64,000 bases of DNA from Flavobacterium johnsoniae UW101 (GTDB lineage: Bacteria; Bacteroidota; Bacteroidia; Flavobacteriales; Flavobacteriaceae). The notes under the pieces were generated by a model. It was not told the origin of the DNA and ran no database searches. It worked only from the letters and a program-made list of their open reading frames with translations. Every line of letters begins with the position of its first letter. Position 1 is the first letter of the stretch. Below are positions 17,880 through 26,137 of the stretch, piece by piece. The DNA lies in assembly GCF_000016645.1 (NCBI RefSeq), contig NC_009441.1, forward strand, positions 1,054,001 through 1,118,000. The letters run 5' to 3'. A program made the position numbers and the translations under genes.

Positions 17880-17902
17880 ATTTTGTAACAGAATAAAATT
17901 GA

Positions 17903-19966
17903 TTACCAGATTTTAACTCGTTTTTCTGGACTTATATACATTTTGTCACCACTTTTAATTCCAAAAGCCTGATAAAAAGCATCAACGTTTTGGATTGGCA
18001 CAACTGCTCTGTACATTCCCGGTGAGTGTGGATCTGTTTTTACCTGACTCTTAATTGCTTCGTCTCTTGATTTTGTTCTCCAAACTGTCGCCCAGGAAAT
18101 AAAGAATCTCTGTTCTGGAGTAAATCCATCAATTAAACCCGGATTTCCATTTTCTTTCAGGTACAACTGCAATCCGTCATAAGCTGCATTGATACCGCCT
18201 AAGTCTCCAATGTTTTCTCCTAATGTAAATTTACCATCTACAAAAATTCCCGGAAGCGGTTCAAGCGCACTGTATTGTGCAGCAAGTTCGCCGCCAAGAG
18301 CTGTAAATTGTTTTAAATCATCAGCAGTCCACCAGTCTACTAAATTTCCATCGGCATTGTATCTTGCTCCTGAATCATCAAAACCATGTGAAATTTCATG
18401 TCCGATAACCGCGCCAATACCTCCATAATTTACAGCTTCATCAGCCTGATAATTATAGAAAGGCGGCTGCAGAATTGCGGCAGGAAATACAATTTCGTTA
18501 TAAGATGGGTTAAAATAAGCGTTTACCGTTTGCGGAGACATTCCCCACTCTGTTTTATCAACCGGCTTTCCTAATTTTGCCAAACTTTGAGCGTAAGACC
18601 ATTTTGATACATTTTTCATATTATCAAAATAAGTTCCTCCTTCGTTTATATTTTTAAGTTCCAGTGCTGAGTAATCTTTCCATTTATCAGGATATCCAAT
18701 TTTAACGGTCAGTTTTTTTAATTTCTCAATAGCTTTAGATTTTGTTTCTGCAGACATCCATGGCAGCGCATTGATTCTGTTTTCATAAGCCAGCATTACG
18801 TTAGCAATCATTTTCTTTGCTTTTTCTTTTGCTTCGGCTGGAAATAATTTCTCAACATACAGTTTTCCTAAAGCTTCACCAGTTGCTCCGTTGATAACCT
18901 GAAGCGCTACTTCTTCACGCGGACGTTGTTTTAAAGCTCCAGTTAATGTTTTTCCGTAGAAATCAAAATTGGCATTTTCTATATCTGTACTTAATGTTGA
19001 TGCTGTACGGTTTAGTAAAGACCATTTTAAATATTCTTTCCAGGCTTCAACTTTTTTCTCTGTAAAGGTTTTTTCCAAAGCAGTCATATAACGTGGCTGC
19101 GCAACATTTACCGTATCTAGTTTTGTTATTCCAATTCCTGCGAAATATTTTTCCCACTGAATTGAAGGAGTATTCTTTTTTAAATCGGCGATTGCTGTTG
19201 GATTGTATTGTTTTCTACGGTCTCTTCTTTCAACACGATCAAGCCTTGGAGCAGACATTTCGATTTCTAATGCTACAATCTGCTTTGCGCTTTCTTTGGC
19301 TTTTGCCGGAGATTCGCCAATATACTGTAACATTCTGGCAACATGAACTTCGTATTTTTCACGTTTTTCTTTAGAATCTTTATCATCAGAATTGTAATAA
19401 TCTTTATCAGACAATCCTAAAGTTCCCGGACTTAATGTTACCGAATTTTTATTACTGTTTTTAGCATCGGCACCAACATACACGCCAAAAAAACCAAGAC
19501 TATTGCCCTGCGCCTGCATTTCGGTAAGGAAGTTTTGTAAATCGGTTACGTTTTTAATTGCATCAATCTTTTTTAAAGTTGGCTGCAATGGTTTTATTCC
19601 CTGTTTGTTTCTTCCAACAGTATCTAAGATCGTATTGAACAAAGCAATCGCTTTTCCCTGATCTGTATTTGATTTGTATTTTGGATTTTTTGAAGCTTCT
19701 TTTAAAATCGCCAATGCATTATCATCTGTTTTTTGACGCAATTCATTAAAACTTCCCCAAGAATTTCTGTCGCTTGGAATTTCTGTTTGATCCAGCCAGG
19801 TTCCGTTTACATATTTAAAAAAATCCTCACTTGGACTAATTTTAGTATTCATGTATGAGACATTAATACCGGGTTCTTTTACTTCTTTAGTCTGTGCATG
19901 CATTGCTGTAAATGAAACCATTACAGAAAAAGCACAAAATAAGGGTCTGCTTAATTGTTTTTTCAT
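17903..19966 (-). CDS. M13 family zinc metalloendopeptidase (PepO/neprilysin-like)
   Basis: An exported peptidase of 687 aa. The signal peptide (MKKQLSRPLF...MHAQ) is followed by the M13 N-terminal domain. The zinc site is VIGHEISHGFDD, with the third ligand in ENIGDLGGI about 60 residues later. NAYFNPSYNEIVFPAAILQPP and the C-terminal KRVKIW are family hallmarks. The frame is open from 19999, but a -7 box at 19993-20000 puts that codon upstream of transcription, so the ATG at 19966 is used. Confidence 0.95.
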   Translation of the reverse strand: MKKQLSRPLFCAFSVMVSFTAMHAQTKEVKEPGINVSYMNTKISPSEDFFKYVNGTWLDQTEIPSDRNSWGSFNELRQKTDDNALAILKEASKNPKYKSNTDQGKAIALFNTILDTVGRNKQGIKPLQPTLKKIDAIKNVTDLQNFLTEMQAQGNSLGFFGVYVGADAKNSNKNSVTLSPGTLGLSDKDYYNSDDKDSKEKREKYEVHVARMLQYIGESPAKAKESAKQIVALEIEMSAPRLDRVERRDRRKQYNPTAIADLKKNTPSIQWEKYFAGIGITKLDTVNVAQPRYMTALEKTFTEKKVEAWKEYLKWSLLNRTASTLSTDIENANFDFYGKTLTGALKQRPREEVALQVINGATGEALGKLYVEKLFPAEAKEKAKKMIANVMLAYENRINALPWMSAETKSKAIEKLKKLTVKIGYPDKWKDYSALELKNINEGGTYFDNMKNVSKWSYAQSLAKLGKPVDKTEWGMSPQTVNAYFNPSYNEIVFPAAILQPPFYNYQADEAVNYGGIGAVIGHEISHGFDDSGARYNADGNLVDWWTADDLKQFTALGGELAAQYSALEPLPGIFVDGKFTLGENIGDLGGINAAYDGLQLYLKENGNPGLIDGFTPEQRFFISWATVWRTKSRDEAIKSQVKTDPHSPGMYRAVVPIQNVDAFYQAFGIKSGDKMYISPEKRVKIW

Positions 19967-19992
19967 TAATACATAGTTTTTGAGTGTAAACA

Positions 19993-20000
19993 CAAACATA
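19993..20000 (-). promoter_or_regulatory. Putative -7 box of the M13 peptidase gene
   Basis: CAAACATA on the plus strand reads TATGTTTG on the minus strand. It lies 27 bp upstream of the chosen start. Confidence 0.5.
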
Positions 20001-20229
20001 TTGTTAATATTTGAAACTCTATGTTAAAATTTTTGCAATAATCGCAGCGTTGATTTTAATCTCGCAAAGACAAAGAGGCACAAAGTTTTTATTTAAGATT
20101 AATCTTTACAGACTTAAAAAGACAAAACTTATAAAACCTGAACCTGGCACCTCTGCCCCATTGTGATAGTACAACGTATTCTGTCTGTTAAAAAGTGTTA
20201 GAACCGCCGCTTTTAAAATGCTCTTTTCG

Positions 20230-20237
20230 TATTTTTG
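20230..20237 (+). promoter_or_regulatory. Putative -7 box of the SCO-like gene
   Basis: TATTTTTG lies 15 bp before the ATG at 20253 and covers the alternative TTG at 20235, which can therefore be ruled out as a start. Confidence 0.5.
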
Positions 20238-20252
20238 CGCCAAATTATTTTT

Positions 20253-20918
20253 ATGAAATCGCTTCTTTACAAATACCGCAAATTCTTTATTGTATTAATT
20301 GTATTTTCTGCAGTCACTATATCTTTATTTTATTCGGCATTAAAACCGCAAAAAACACTTCCAATTTACAATCCGTCTGATGTAAATCCTGAATTGGTAG
20401 ACAGTACGATTCAGTACAAAAGCAAATACCATACAATTGCTGATTTTAAATTTGTAAACCAAAACGGCGATACGATTACCCAAAAAGATTATGAAGGCAA
20501 GATTTATGTTGCTGATTTCTTTTTTACAACCTGCGGTTCTATCTGCCCAAAAATGTCAACCAATCTGGCTGATGTTCAAAAGGCGGTTTTAAATAATCCA
20601 AAAGTAAAATTGCTTTCTCATACGGTATTTCCGGAAGTAGACAGTGTTTCGGTTTTAAAAGCGTATGCGGTAAAATATGGTGTTGTTGACAGCAAATGGA
20701 ATTTGGTTACCGGCGATAAAAAAGAAATTTACACTATGGCCAGAAAATCGTATCTGGCGGTAAAACTGGGAAGACCAGATCAGCTGTATGATATGGTGCA
20801 TACCGAGAATTTTGTTTTGGTAGATCAAAAAAGACGAGTGCGCGGTTTTTATGACGGAACCAAAAAAGAAGAAATCCAGCGTTTGTTAGAAGACATAGAT
20901 TTCTTATCAAAAGAGTAA
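20253..20918 (+). CDS. SCO1/SenC family copper chaperone-like protein
   Basis: A 221-aa membrane-anchored thioredoxin-fold protein. One N-terminal transmembrane segment (residues about 10-30) precedes the SCO domain. The copper-binding cysteines are in TTCGSICPKM and the third ligand is the histidine in MVHTENFVLVD. Such proteins help assemble the CuA site of cytochrome oxidase or act as periplasmic thiol-disulfide proteins. The substrate is not evident here. It sits 104 bp upstream of feoA with a separate promoter between them. Confidence 0.9.
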   Translation: MKSLLYKYRKFFIVLIVFSAVTISLFYSALKPQKTLPIYNPSDVNPELVDSTIQYKSKYHTIADFKFVNQNGDTITQKDYEGKIYVADFFFTTCGSICPKMSTNLADVQKAVLNNPKVKLLSHTVFPEVDSVSVLKAYAVKYGVVDSKWNLVTGDKKEIYTMARKSYLAVKLGRPDQLYDMVHTENFVLVDQKRRVRGFYDGTKKEEIQRLLEDIDFLSKE

Positions 20919-20967
20919 AATCCCTTATTTTTAGAAAGTTTTAGCATTTTCAAAAGCGATTATTGCC

Positions 20968-20996
20968 TTGAGATAAATAATTATTGCCTATTTTTG
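20968..20996 (+). promoter_or_regulatory. Putative promoter of the feo operon
   Basis: TTG at 20968-20970 and TATTTTTG at 20989-20996 are separated by 18 bp, close to the -33/-7 spacing of Bacteroidota housekeeping promoters. No obvious Fur box was identified. Confidence 0.5.
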
Positions 20997-21022
20997 CAAT
21001 CTAAATTCAATCTAAATAAGCT

Positions 21023-21262
21023 TTGCAGAATACAATCCATACCCTGAAAAAAGGCGATAAAGCCATTATCAAAGATTTTGATATCGATTTGATTCCTTTA
21101 AAATTATTAGAAATGGGTTGTCTGCCTGGCAGCTTAGTCGAACTGCTTCAAATTGCTCCTTTTGGAGATCCTCTATATCTAGACATTAACGGTTCGCATG
21201 TTGCTATTCGTGTTGAAACTGCTCGTGAAATTGAAGTTGAACTTATCCAAAACAATTTATAA
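21023..21262 (+). CDS. feoA: Ferrous iron transport protein A
   Basis: A 79-aa SH3-like protein (KKGDKAIIKDF..., LKLLEMGCLPGS, DPLYLDINGSHVAIR) that supports FeoB-mediated Fe(II) uptake at the cytoplasmic face. No ATG is available at the proper N-terminus, so a TTG start at 21023 is inferred from family alignment and the promoter about 27 bp upstream. Its stop overlaps the feoB start by one base (TAATG). Confidence 0.9.
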   Translation: MQNTIHTLKKGDKAIIKDFDIDLIPLKLLEMGCLPGSLVELLQIAPFGDPLYLDINGSHVAIRVETAREIEVELIQNNL

Positions 21263-23361
21263 TGAGCATTCAGAATATCAATGTTGCCCTTATTGGAAAC
21301 CCAAACACAGGAAAAACTTCTGTATTTAATCAGTTAACAGGTTTAAATCAACAAGTTGGGAATTATCCCGGAATTACGGTCGAGAAAAAAATCGGGTTTT
21401 GTAAATTACCTCAAAACATAAAAGCGAACATTCTCGATTTACCGGGAACGTATAGTTTGAATGCAAGTTCAATGGACGAAAGTGTGGTAATTGAACTTTT
21501 GCTCAACAAAAACGACAAATTATATCCGGATGTTGCCGTTGTGGTAACTGATGTTGAAAATCTAAAAAGAAATTTACTGATTTACACTCAGATAAAAGAC
21601 CTTGAAATTCCAACGATTTTGGTTATCAATATGTCTGATCGTATGGAAAGCAAAGGAATTTCATTAGATATTCCGTATTTAGAAGAAAAACTAAAAACCA
21701 AAATTGCTCTGGTAAGTTCGCGCAAAGGTTTAGGAATTGAAGAATTAAAAGAACTTATTGTTTCGTATAAAACGATCACGCATGAACCTTGCTTAAACGC
21801 TTCGGTAATTGATCCTGAATATTTTGAAAAACTGCAGCATGCTTTTCCAAATCAATTAATGTATAAATTGTGGCTGGTAATTACGCAGGATGTTAACTTT
21901 TCGAATTTAGACCGAAATGAAATCCGCAATACGTTTACCAAATCACATTCAGAGTTAAAACGTTTACAGCAAAAGGAAACCATCAAAAGATATCAGTTTA
22001 TAAATGATGTTTTAAAAGAAGGTTTAAAAGTTGATGCATCTGCTGCTACAGATTTCAGGGCAAAACTAGACCGTGTTTTAACCCACAAGTTTTGGGGTTA
22101 TGCTATTTTCCTTGGTATCTTATTTATTATTTTCCAATCGATTTTCAGCTGGTCAACTATTCCTATGGATTTTATTGATGCCAGTTTTGCTTCATTAAGC
22201 AGCTGGGTTTCTGAAGAACTGCCAAGCGGTATTTTAACCGATTTGCTTTCGCAGGGAATCATTCCGGGAATTGGCGGCGTTATTATTTTTATTCCGCAGA
22301 TTGCCTTTTTGTTCCTCTTTATTTCCATTCTCGAAGAAAGCGGTTATATGAGCCGTGTGGTATTTTTGATGGATAAAATAATGCGCAAATTTGGACTTTC
22401 CGGAAAAAGCGTTGTGCCATTAATTTCGGGAACGGCTTGTGCTATTCCGGCTATTATGGCAACCCGAAATATCGAGAACTGGAAAGAACGCCTAATTACG
22501 ATCTTAGTAACGCCATTCACGACTTGCTCGGCAAGATTACCGGTTTATGCAATTATGATTTCATTGGTAATTCCGAATAAACGAGTTCTTGGATTTTTAA
22601 ATCTTCAGGGATTATCCTTGATGTTACTGTATCTGTTAGGATTCGTAGCGGCGATAATCTCGGCTTATATTTTAAATAAAGTTTTAAAGCTGGATTCAAA
22701 AACGTATTTCGTTGTCGAAATGCCAAGTTATAAATTACCGCTTTTAAAGAATGTTGGAATTAATGTGGTAGAGAAAACCAAAGCTTTCGTTTTGGGTGCG
22801 GGTAAAATTATCTTAGCAATATCGGTTATTTTATGGTTTTTGGCTTCATTTGGTCCCGGAAAAGAATTTAATGATGCTGAGACTATTGTTAAAGAAAGAT
22901 TTGCAAATACCACTTTAGACGAAACTCAGTTTGAAAATGAAGTAGCTTCTCAAAAAATAGAAAACTCTTATATCGGGATTATGGGTAAAGCTATTGAGCC
23001 TGTAATTTCTCCTTTGGGTTACGACTGGAAAATAGGAATTGCGATTATCAGTTCGTTTGCAGCGCGTGAGGTTTTGGTTGGTACATTGGCGACAATTTAC
23101 AGTGTGGGAGACAGCGATAACGAATCGACTATTAAAAGCCGAATGCAGAAAGAAGTAAATCCGGAAACAGGCGAAAAGATATTTAACTTTGCAACCGGTA
23201 TTTCGTTATTGCTCTTTTATGCCTTTGCCATGCAGTGCGCCAGTACATTAGCGATTACCAAAAAAGAAACCAATTCATGGAAATGGCCTGTTATGCAGTT
23301 GTTTTTTATGACTGGACTGGCTTACATTTCGGCGCTTATAGCGTATCAATTTTTAAAGTAA
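21262..23361 (+). CDS. feoB: Ferrous iron transport protein B
   Basis: A 699-aa Fe(II) permease with an N-terminal G domain (G1 GNPNTGKTSVFNQLTG near residue 11, G3 DLPGTYSL near 59, NMSD near 123). The membrane part carries the Gate motifs, visible as VPLISGTACAIPAIMATR and FTTCSARLPVYA with the conserved cysteines. Length is typical of the Bacteroidota type. It is co-translated with feoA and followed after 6 bp by the small cysteine-rich membrane protein gene. Confidence 0.97.
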   Translation: MSIQNINVALIGNPNTGKTSVFNQLTGLNQQVGNYPGITVEKKIGFCKLPQNIKANILDLPGTYSLNASSMDESVVIELLLNKNDKLYPDVAVVVTDVENLKRNLLIYTQIKDLEIPTILVINMSDRMESKGISLDIPYLEEKLKTKIALVSSRKGLGIEELKELIVSYKTITHEPCLNASVIDPEYFEKLQHAFPNQLMYKLWLVITQDVNFSNLDRNEIRNTFTKSHSELKRLQQKETIKRYQFINDVLKEGLKVDASAATDFRAKLDRVLTHKFWGYAIFLGILFIIFQSIFSWSTIPMDFIDASFASLSSWVSEELPSGILTDLLSQGIIPGIGGVIIFIPQIAFLFLFISILEESGYMSRVVFLMDKIMRKFGLSGKSVVPLISGTACAIPAIMATRNIENWKERLITILVTPFTTCSARLPVYAIMISLVIPNKRVLGFLNLQGLSLMLLYLLGFVAAIISAYILNKVLKLDSKTYFVVEMPSYKLPLLKNVGINVVEKTKAFVLGAGKIILAISVILWFLASFGPGKEFNDAETIVKERFANTTLDETQFENEVASQKIENSYIGIMGKAIEPVISPLGYDWKIGIAIISSFAAREVLVGTLATIYSVGDSDNESTIKSRMQKEVNPETGEKIFNFATGISLLLFYAFAMQCASTLAITKKETNSWKWPVMQLFFMTGLAYISALIAYQFLK

Positions 23362-23367
23362 AATGTC

Positions 23368-23490
23368 ATGGTGCAAGAAATTATTGCCTTTTCTATATTA
23401 GGTATTGCCGTTGCTTTTTTGATCAGAAAGTTCTTTTGGAAATCAAAAAAGAAAAAAGACTGCGGCGACGGAAACTGTGGATGCAGTTAG
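23368..23490 (+). CDS. FeoB-associated Cys-rich membrane protein
   Basis: A 40-aa peptide starting MVQEIIAFSILGIAVAF, with one transmembrane helix, a basic stretch (KSKKKKDC) and a C-terminal cysteine cluster DCGDGNCGCS. This is the pattern of the small FeoB-associated proteins found directly after feoB. The cysteines could bind iron or sense redox state. The last 45 bp are duplicated at 24696-24740 with three changes, one of which would alter the last residue from Ser to Gly. Confidence 0.88.
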   Translation: MVQEIIAFSILGIAVAFLIRKFFWKSKKKKDCGDGNCGCS

Positions 23491-23561
23491 GTTTTTTTTC
23501 TAAGGTTCTAAGGTGCTGAGGTTCTAAGGTTCTGAGGTGCTAAGCTTCTAAGAATTCACAA
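23446..23561 (+). repeat. Direct repeat, left copy (att-like)
   Basis: It comprises the last 45 bp of the FeoB-associated gene, a run of Ts, CTAAGGT(T/G)-type heptamers and AATTCACAA. The right copy is at 24696-24829. The first 45 bp match with three substitutions; the heptamer part varies in copy number. Confidence 0.85.
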
Positions 23562-23844
23562 CTCATAACTCACAATTAATAATTCATAATTCATAATTAA
23601 CAATAACTATTTCAGACCATTAACGTCTTGTTTGTAAGTATTATCTGTTTTTATGTTTAATGAATACTTATTCAAATATCAAAATTTCATATAGTATACT
23701 ATTTACTTTATTAATCAATCAATTCCTTTAAAAACAATACTTTAGCACTTTTAATTATTCTATTTTTACGTTTTTTTTTAATAGTAAATAAAAAATTGAA
23801 AAAAAATGTCTTGCCAAATGTATGTTTTATACATCTACATTTTG

Positions 23845-23852
23845 TATGTTTG
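23845..23852 (+). promoter_or_regulatory. Putative -7 box of the antitoxin/GNAT pair
   Basis: TATGTTTG matches TAnnTTTG. The leader of about 105 bases contains a 7-bp hairpin (ATCTTTC / GAAAGAT, 23872-23895) that could serve as a control element. The rest of 23562-23840 is AT-rich with ATTCATAATT-type short repeats and no gene. Confidence 0.4.
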
Positions 23853-23962
23853 TCGAGTAATAAAACCGCATATCTTTCTTACAAAAACGAAAGATTAAAG
23901 TCAGTGCACACTAAAATGTGGTTTTCCGTACAAAAAAATTTATTAATCAAATATTCATCACA

Positions 23963-24124
23963 ATGGCAAAACCAATCAAAAATACTCCTGTTTTAAGAGG
24001 TAAAGAGGCCATTAACTTTTATAAATCTATTGATTCTAATAGAGATAAAAAAGTTAGTGCTGATACTTTGAATTCAATTAGAACTGACGCGAGTAAATTA
24101 AGAGAAATTCTAAAGGAAAAGTAA
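23963..24124 (+). CDS. Small antitoxin-like protein next to a GNAT
   Basis: A 53-aa basic, helical protein (MAKPIKNTPVLRGKEAINFY...) coded from the ATG at 23963; the frame is open further upstream but that part lacks a plausible start. Its stop overlaps the GNAT start by one base (TAATG), the arrangement of toxin-antitoxin operons with GNAT toxins. I do not recognise a known antitoxin domain, so the role is inferred from size, order and coupling. Confidence 0.6.
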   Translation: MAKPIKNTPVLRGKEAINFYKSIDSNRDKKVSADTLNSIRTDASKLREILKEK

Positions 24125-24695
24125 TGCCTTTAACTGGTTTTTCATTTTCAAAATTAAATACTACAACAAACATTCTTCCTTTTGAATGTGGAGACGATGA
24201 TTTGAATAGCTTCCTTAGCAATAAAGCTATTCCATATAAAAAAGAACTCTTAGCTACTACATATTTACTTGAAAGTGAAGATAAAACTATTGCTTATTTA
24301 AGTATTTACAATGATGCTTTAGCTGTTCAGGAAAAAGATTTCGCTTCAAAAGTACTTTCAATAGATTATTAAAAGAAATCATTTCTCATCCAAAAAGACA
24401 TTTACGACAATTCCCCGCAATTAAAATTGGAAGACTAGCTGTCTGTGAATCAACAAAAAAAGAGAGAAAAGGAATTGGCAGAGCGTTAGTGAATTTTGTT
24501 ATTAATTTAGCATTAGAACAAAACAGCAATTGCGCATGCCAACTAATAACTGTTGATGCTTATAGTCAATCATTAAATTTTTACACAAAACTAGGATTCA
24601 AGTTTCTTTCAGATAGTGATAAAGGAGATGATACGAGACAAATGTATCTTGACCTTAGACCACTAATGAATACAGCGTATGATATATCTGCATAG
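24124..24695 (+). pseudogene. Frameshifted GNAT acetyltransferase (toxin-like)
   Basis: The first frame gives 82 residues with the N-terminal pattern of GNAT toxin-like proteins (FECGDDDLNSFLSNKA, TYLLESEDKTIAYLS) and stops at 24370-24372. The rest of the domain continues in the -1 frame: IKIGRLAV, then the acetyl-CoA loop KKERKGIGRALV, then SLNFYTKLGFKF. A single missing base in the A-run at 24348-24351 would restore about 190 aa. Programmed -1 slippage on that run or a sequencing error are alternatives. The partner antitoxin-like gene remains intact. Confidence 0.75.
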
Positions 24696-24829
24696 AAAAA
24701 GAAAAAAGACTGCGGCGACGGAAACTGCGGGTGCGGTTAGTTTTTTTTCTAAGGTGCTGAGGTTCTTCTAAGGTGCTAAGGTGCTAAGATGCTAAGGTTC
24801 TAAGGTGCTAAGCTTCTAAGAATTCACAA
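24696..24829 (+). repeat. Direct repeat, right copy (att-like), truncated gene end
   Basis: AAAAAGAAAAAAGACTGCGG... repeats the 3' end of the FeoB-associated gene without its 5' part, starting 3 bp after the stop codon of the GNAT remnant (24693-24695 ends its frame). It is followed by the same CTAAGGTG heptamers and AATTCACAA. The offset from the left copy is 1,250 bp. Confidence 0.85.
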
Positions 24830-24860
24830 TTAATAATTCACAATTAACAATTAACAATTA

Positions 24861-24905
24861 AAAAAAGCTGCTTCATAGGTAATTCTATGAAGCAGTTTTT
24901 TTTTA
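24861..24905 (+). terminator. Rho-independent terminator, probably the original feo terminator
   Basis: The hairpin GCTGCTTCATAG / CTATGAAGCAG is flanked by A- and T-runs. It follows the right copy of the duplication, as expected if the cassette was inserted between the feo operon and its terminator. Confidence 0.85.
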
Positions 24906-24925
24906 GAAGATATCTTAAAAAGTAA

Positions 24926-24994
24926 AAAATGTCTTTTTTTAATACTTATAAAACTTTTACGGGTCATTAAGCGAAATGATTCGAGATAATTTTG
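24926..24994 (+). promoter_or_regulatory. Conserved upstream element plus -7 box, first secreted paralogue
   Basis: AAAAATGTCTTTTTTTAATAC begins at about 24926 and the -7 box TAATTTTG is at 24987-24994. The GTC of the element is 56 bp before the -7 box. Confidence 0.5.
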
Positions 24995-25032
24995 TGCACT
25001 TTTAATTTTAACTATATAGATAAACTTTTACT

Positions 25033-25989
25033 ATGAGAAAAATTGCACTATTATTATTATTTAACTACGGCTTTATGTCTGCGCAGACTAAAACGGTAGT
25101 TACTGTATATGGAGAAAAAGTAACCATTAACCCTAACGGGATTGGTGATAATTTAGGAAATCATACTGCTACAACGACATTAAATTTGAATAACAACAAC
25201 ATCGATAATGTCTCAACCATTTTTGTAAAAAAAGAAGCCCGGCTGTTAGATAAAAATGCAGGAAACAGTAATTATTTTTCTATAAATAAAAACAATGCCA
25301 TTTTTGGAATTTACAATTCGCTAACGGCCGGCAATGCTTTATCAATAAGCGAAACAAGTTCTAAAACTACATTTGTTACAACGCAGATAACAAAAGGTAC
25401 AGACGGATCATTGCCTCAAAAAGACAATGTGCTGACATCTACAGATACAAATGGAAACACTGCCTGGACACCTTTAATTAAAGTTAAAAATGCTTTAACC
25501 TTTCAGTTCCTTAACTACAGTACGGGCAGCTCTCAATACAATGCAGCCGCGTTTAACGAGGTTCCCGGTTTAACGGTTACCTATACAGCACCCGCTACAG
25601 GAGTCCTAAACCTATGTGCTAATTTGTATAGTATGGTTCCAAACGGTGTGGTGACCAAAACCCCAACCTCTGTTAAAACCGAAATGCACATTACCCTAAC
25701 GTCTTCTTCGGTTGGAAACGATATCCTTGGAGGTGGTGCATCTACCATTACAACAGCACTGCCTTCGGCTTTTACTAACGGCGGCGGAAACTTTCCTGCT
25801 GTTACCACCATTATATCCCAAATGCCTGTAACAGAAGGGCAGACCTACACCTTTACGGTTCTGGCCAAAACAGCAGATACCACGACTGCCGGTGTGGGCA
25901 GTGCTGTAGGAAATTATACAAACGGCTCTGTTACGACCTATTCAACGCTAATGGGAACTCTAGCCACAGATCCAGGCTATTTTCGTTAA
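25033..25989 (+). CDS. Secreted protein, first of three paralogues
   Basis: A 318-aa protein with a signal peptide (MRKIALLLLFNYGFMSAQ). The N-terminal half holds DNLGNHTATTTLNLNNNNI and IYNSLTAGNALSISETSS, also found in the two following genes. The C-terminal half is Thr/Gly-rich and reads as a beta-sandwich (PGLTVTYTAPATGVLNLCAN, PVTEGQTYTFTV). Similar LGNHTAT segments occur in Bacteroidota surface and tail-fibre-like proteins. No type IX C-terminal signal was seen, so its final location is unclear. No enzymatic function is suggested. Confidence 0.75.
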   Translation: MRKIALLLLFNYGFMSAQTKTVVTVYGEKVTINPNGIGDNLGNHTATTTLNLNNNNIDNVSTIFVKKEARLLDKNAGNSNYFSINKNNAIFGIYNSLTAGNALSISETSSKTTFVTTQITKGTDGSLPQKDNVLTSTDTNGNTAWTPLIKVKNALTFQFLNYSTGSSQYNAAAFNEVPGLTVTYTAPATGVLNLCANLYSMVPNGVVTKTPTSVKTEMHITLTSSSVGNDILGGGASTITTALPSAFTNGGGNFPAVTTIISQMPVTEGQTYTFTVLAKTADTTTAGVGSAVGNYTNGSVTTYSTLMGTLATDPGYFR

Positions 25990-26033
25990 CAAGTGAAATG
26001 TTTTTAGTTTTTTTAAAGAATTTCTTAGAGATT

Positions 26034-26102
26034 AAAAATGTCTTTTTTACTGCTTATCAGCTTTTAAATACTCTTACACAAAAACGGTTCAAAATACTTT
26101 TG
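26034..26102 (+). promoter_or_regulatory. Conserved upstream element plus -7 box, second secreted paralogue
   Basis: AAAAATGTCTTTTTTAC at about 26035 precedes the -7 box TACTTTTG at 26095-26102. The GTC-to-box distance is 55 bp. Confidence 0.5.
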
Positions 26103-26137
26103 TCCGTTTTAAATAAAATCATTTATATAAACTTATT

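Noticed and set aside
20041-20200. Possible small gene or RNA between the M13 peptidase and SCO-like genes
   Set aside because: Only an AT-rich spacer with weak similarity to intergenic repeat words was seen; no frame or fold stood out.
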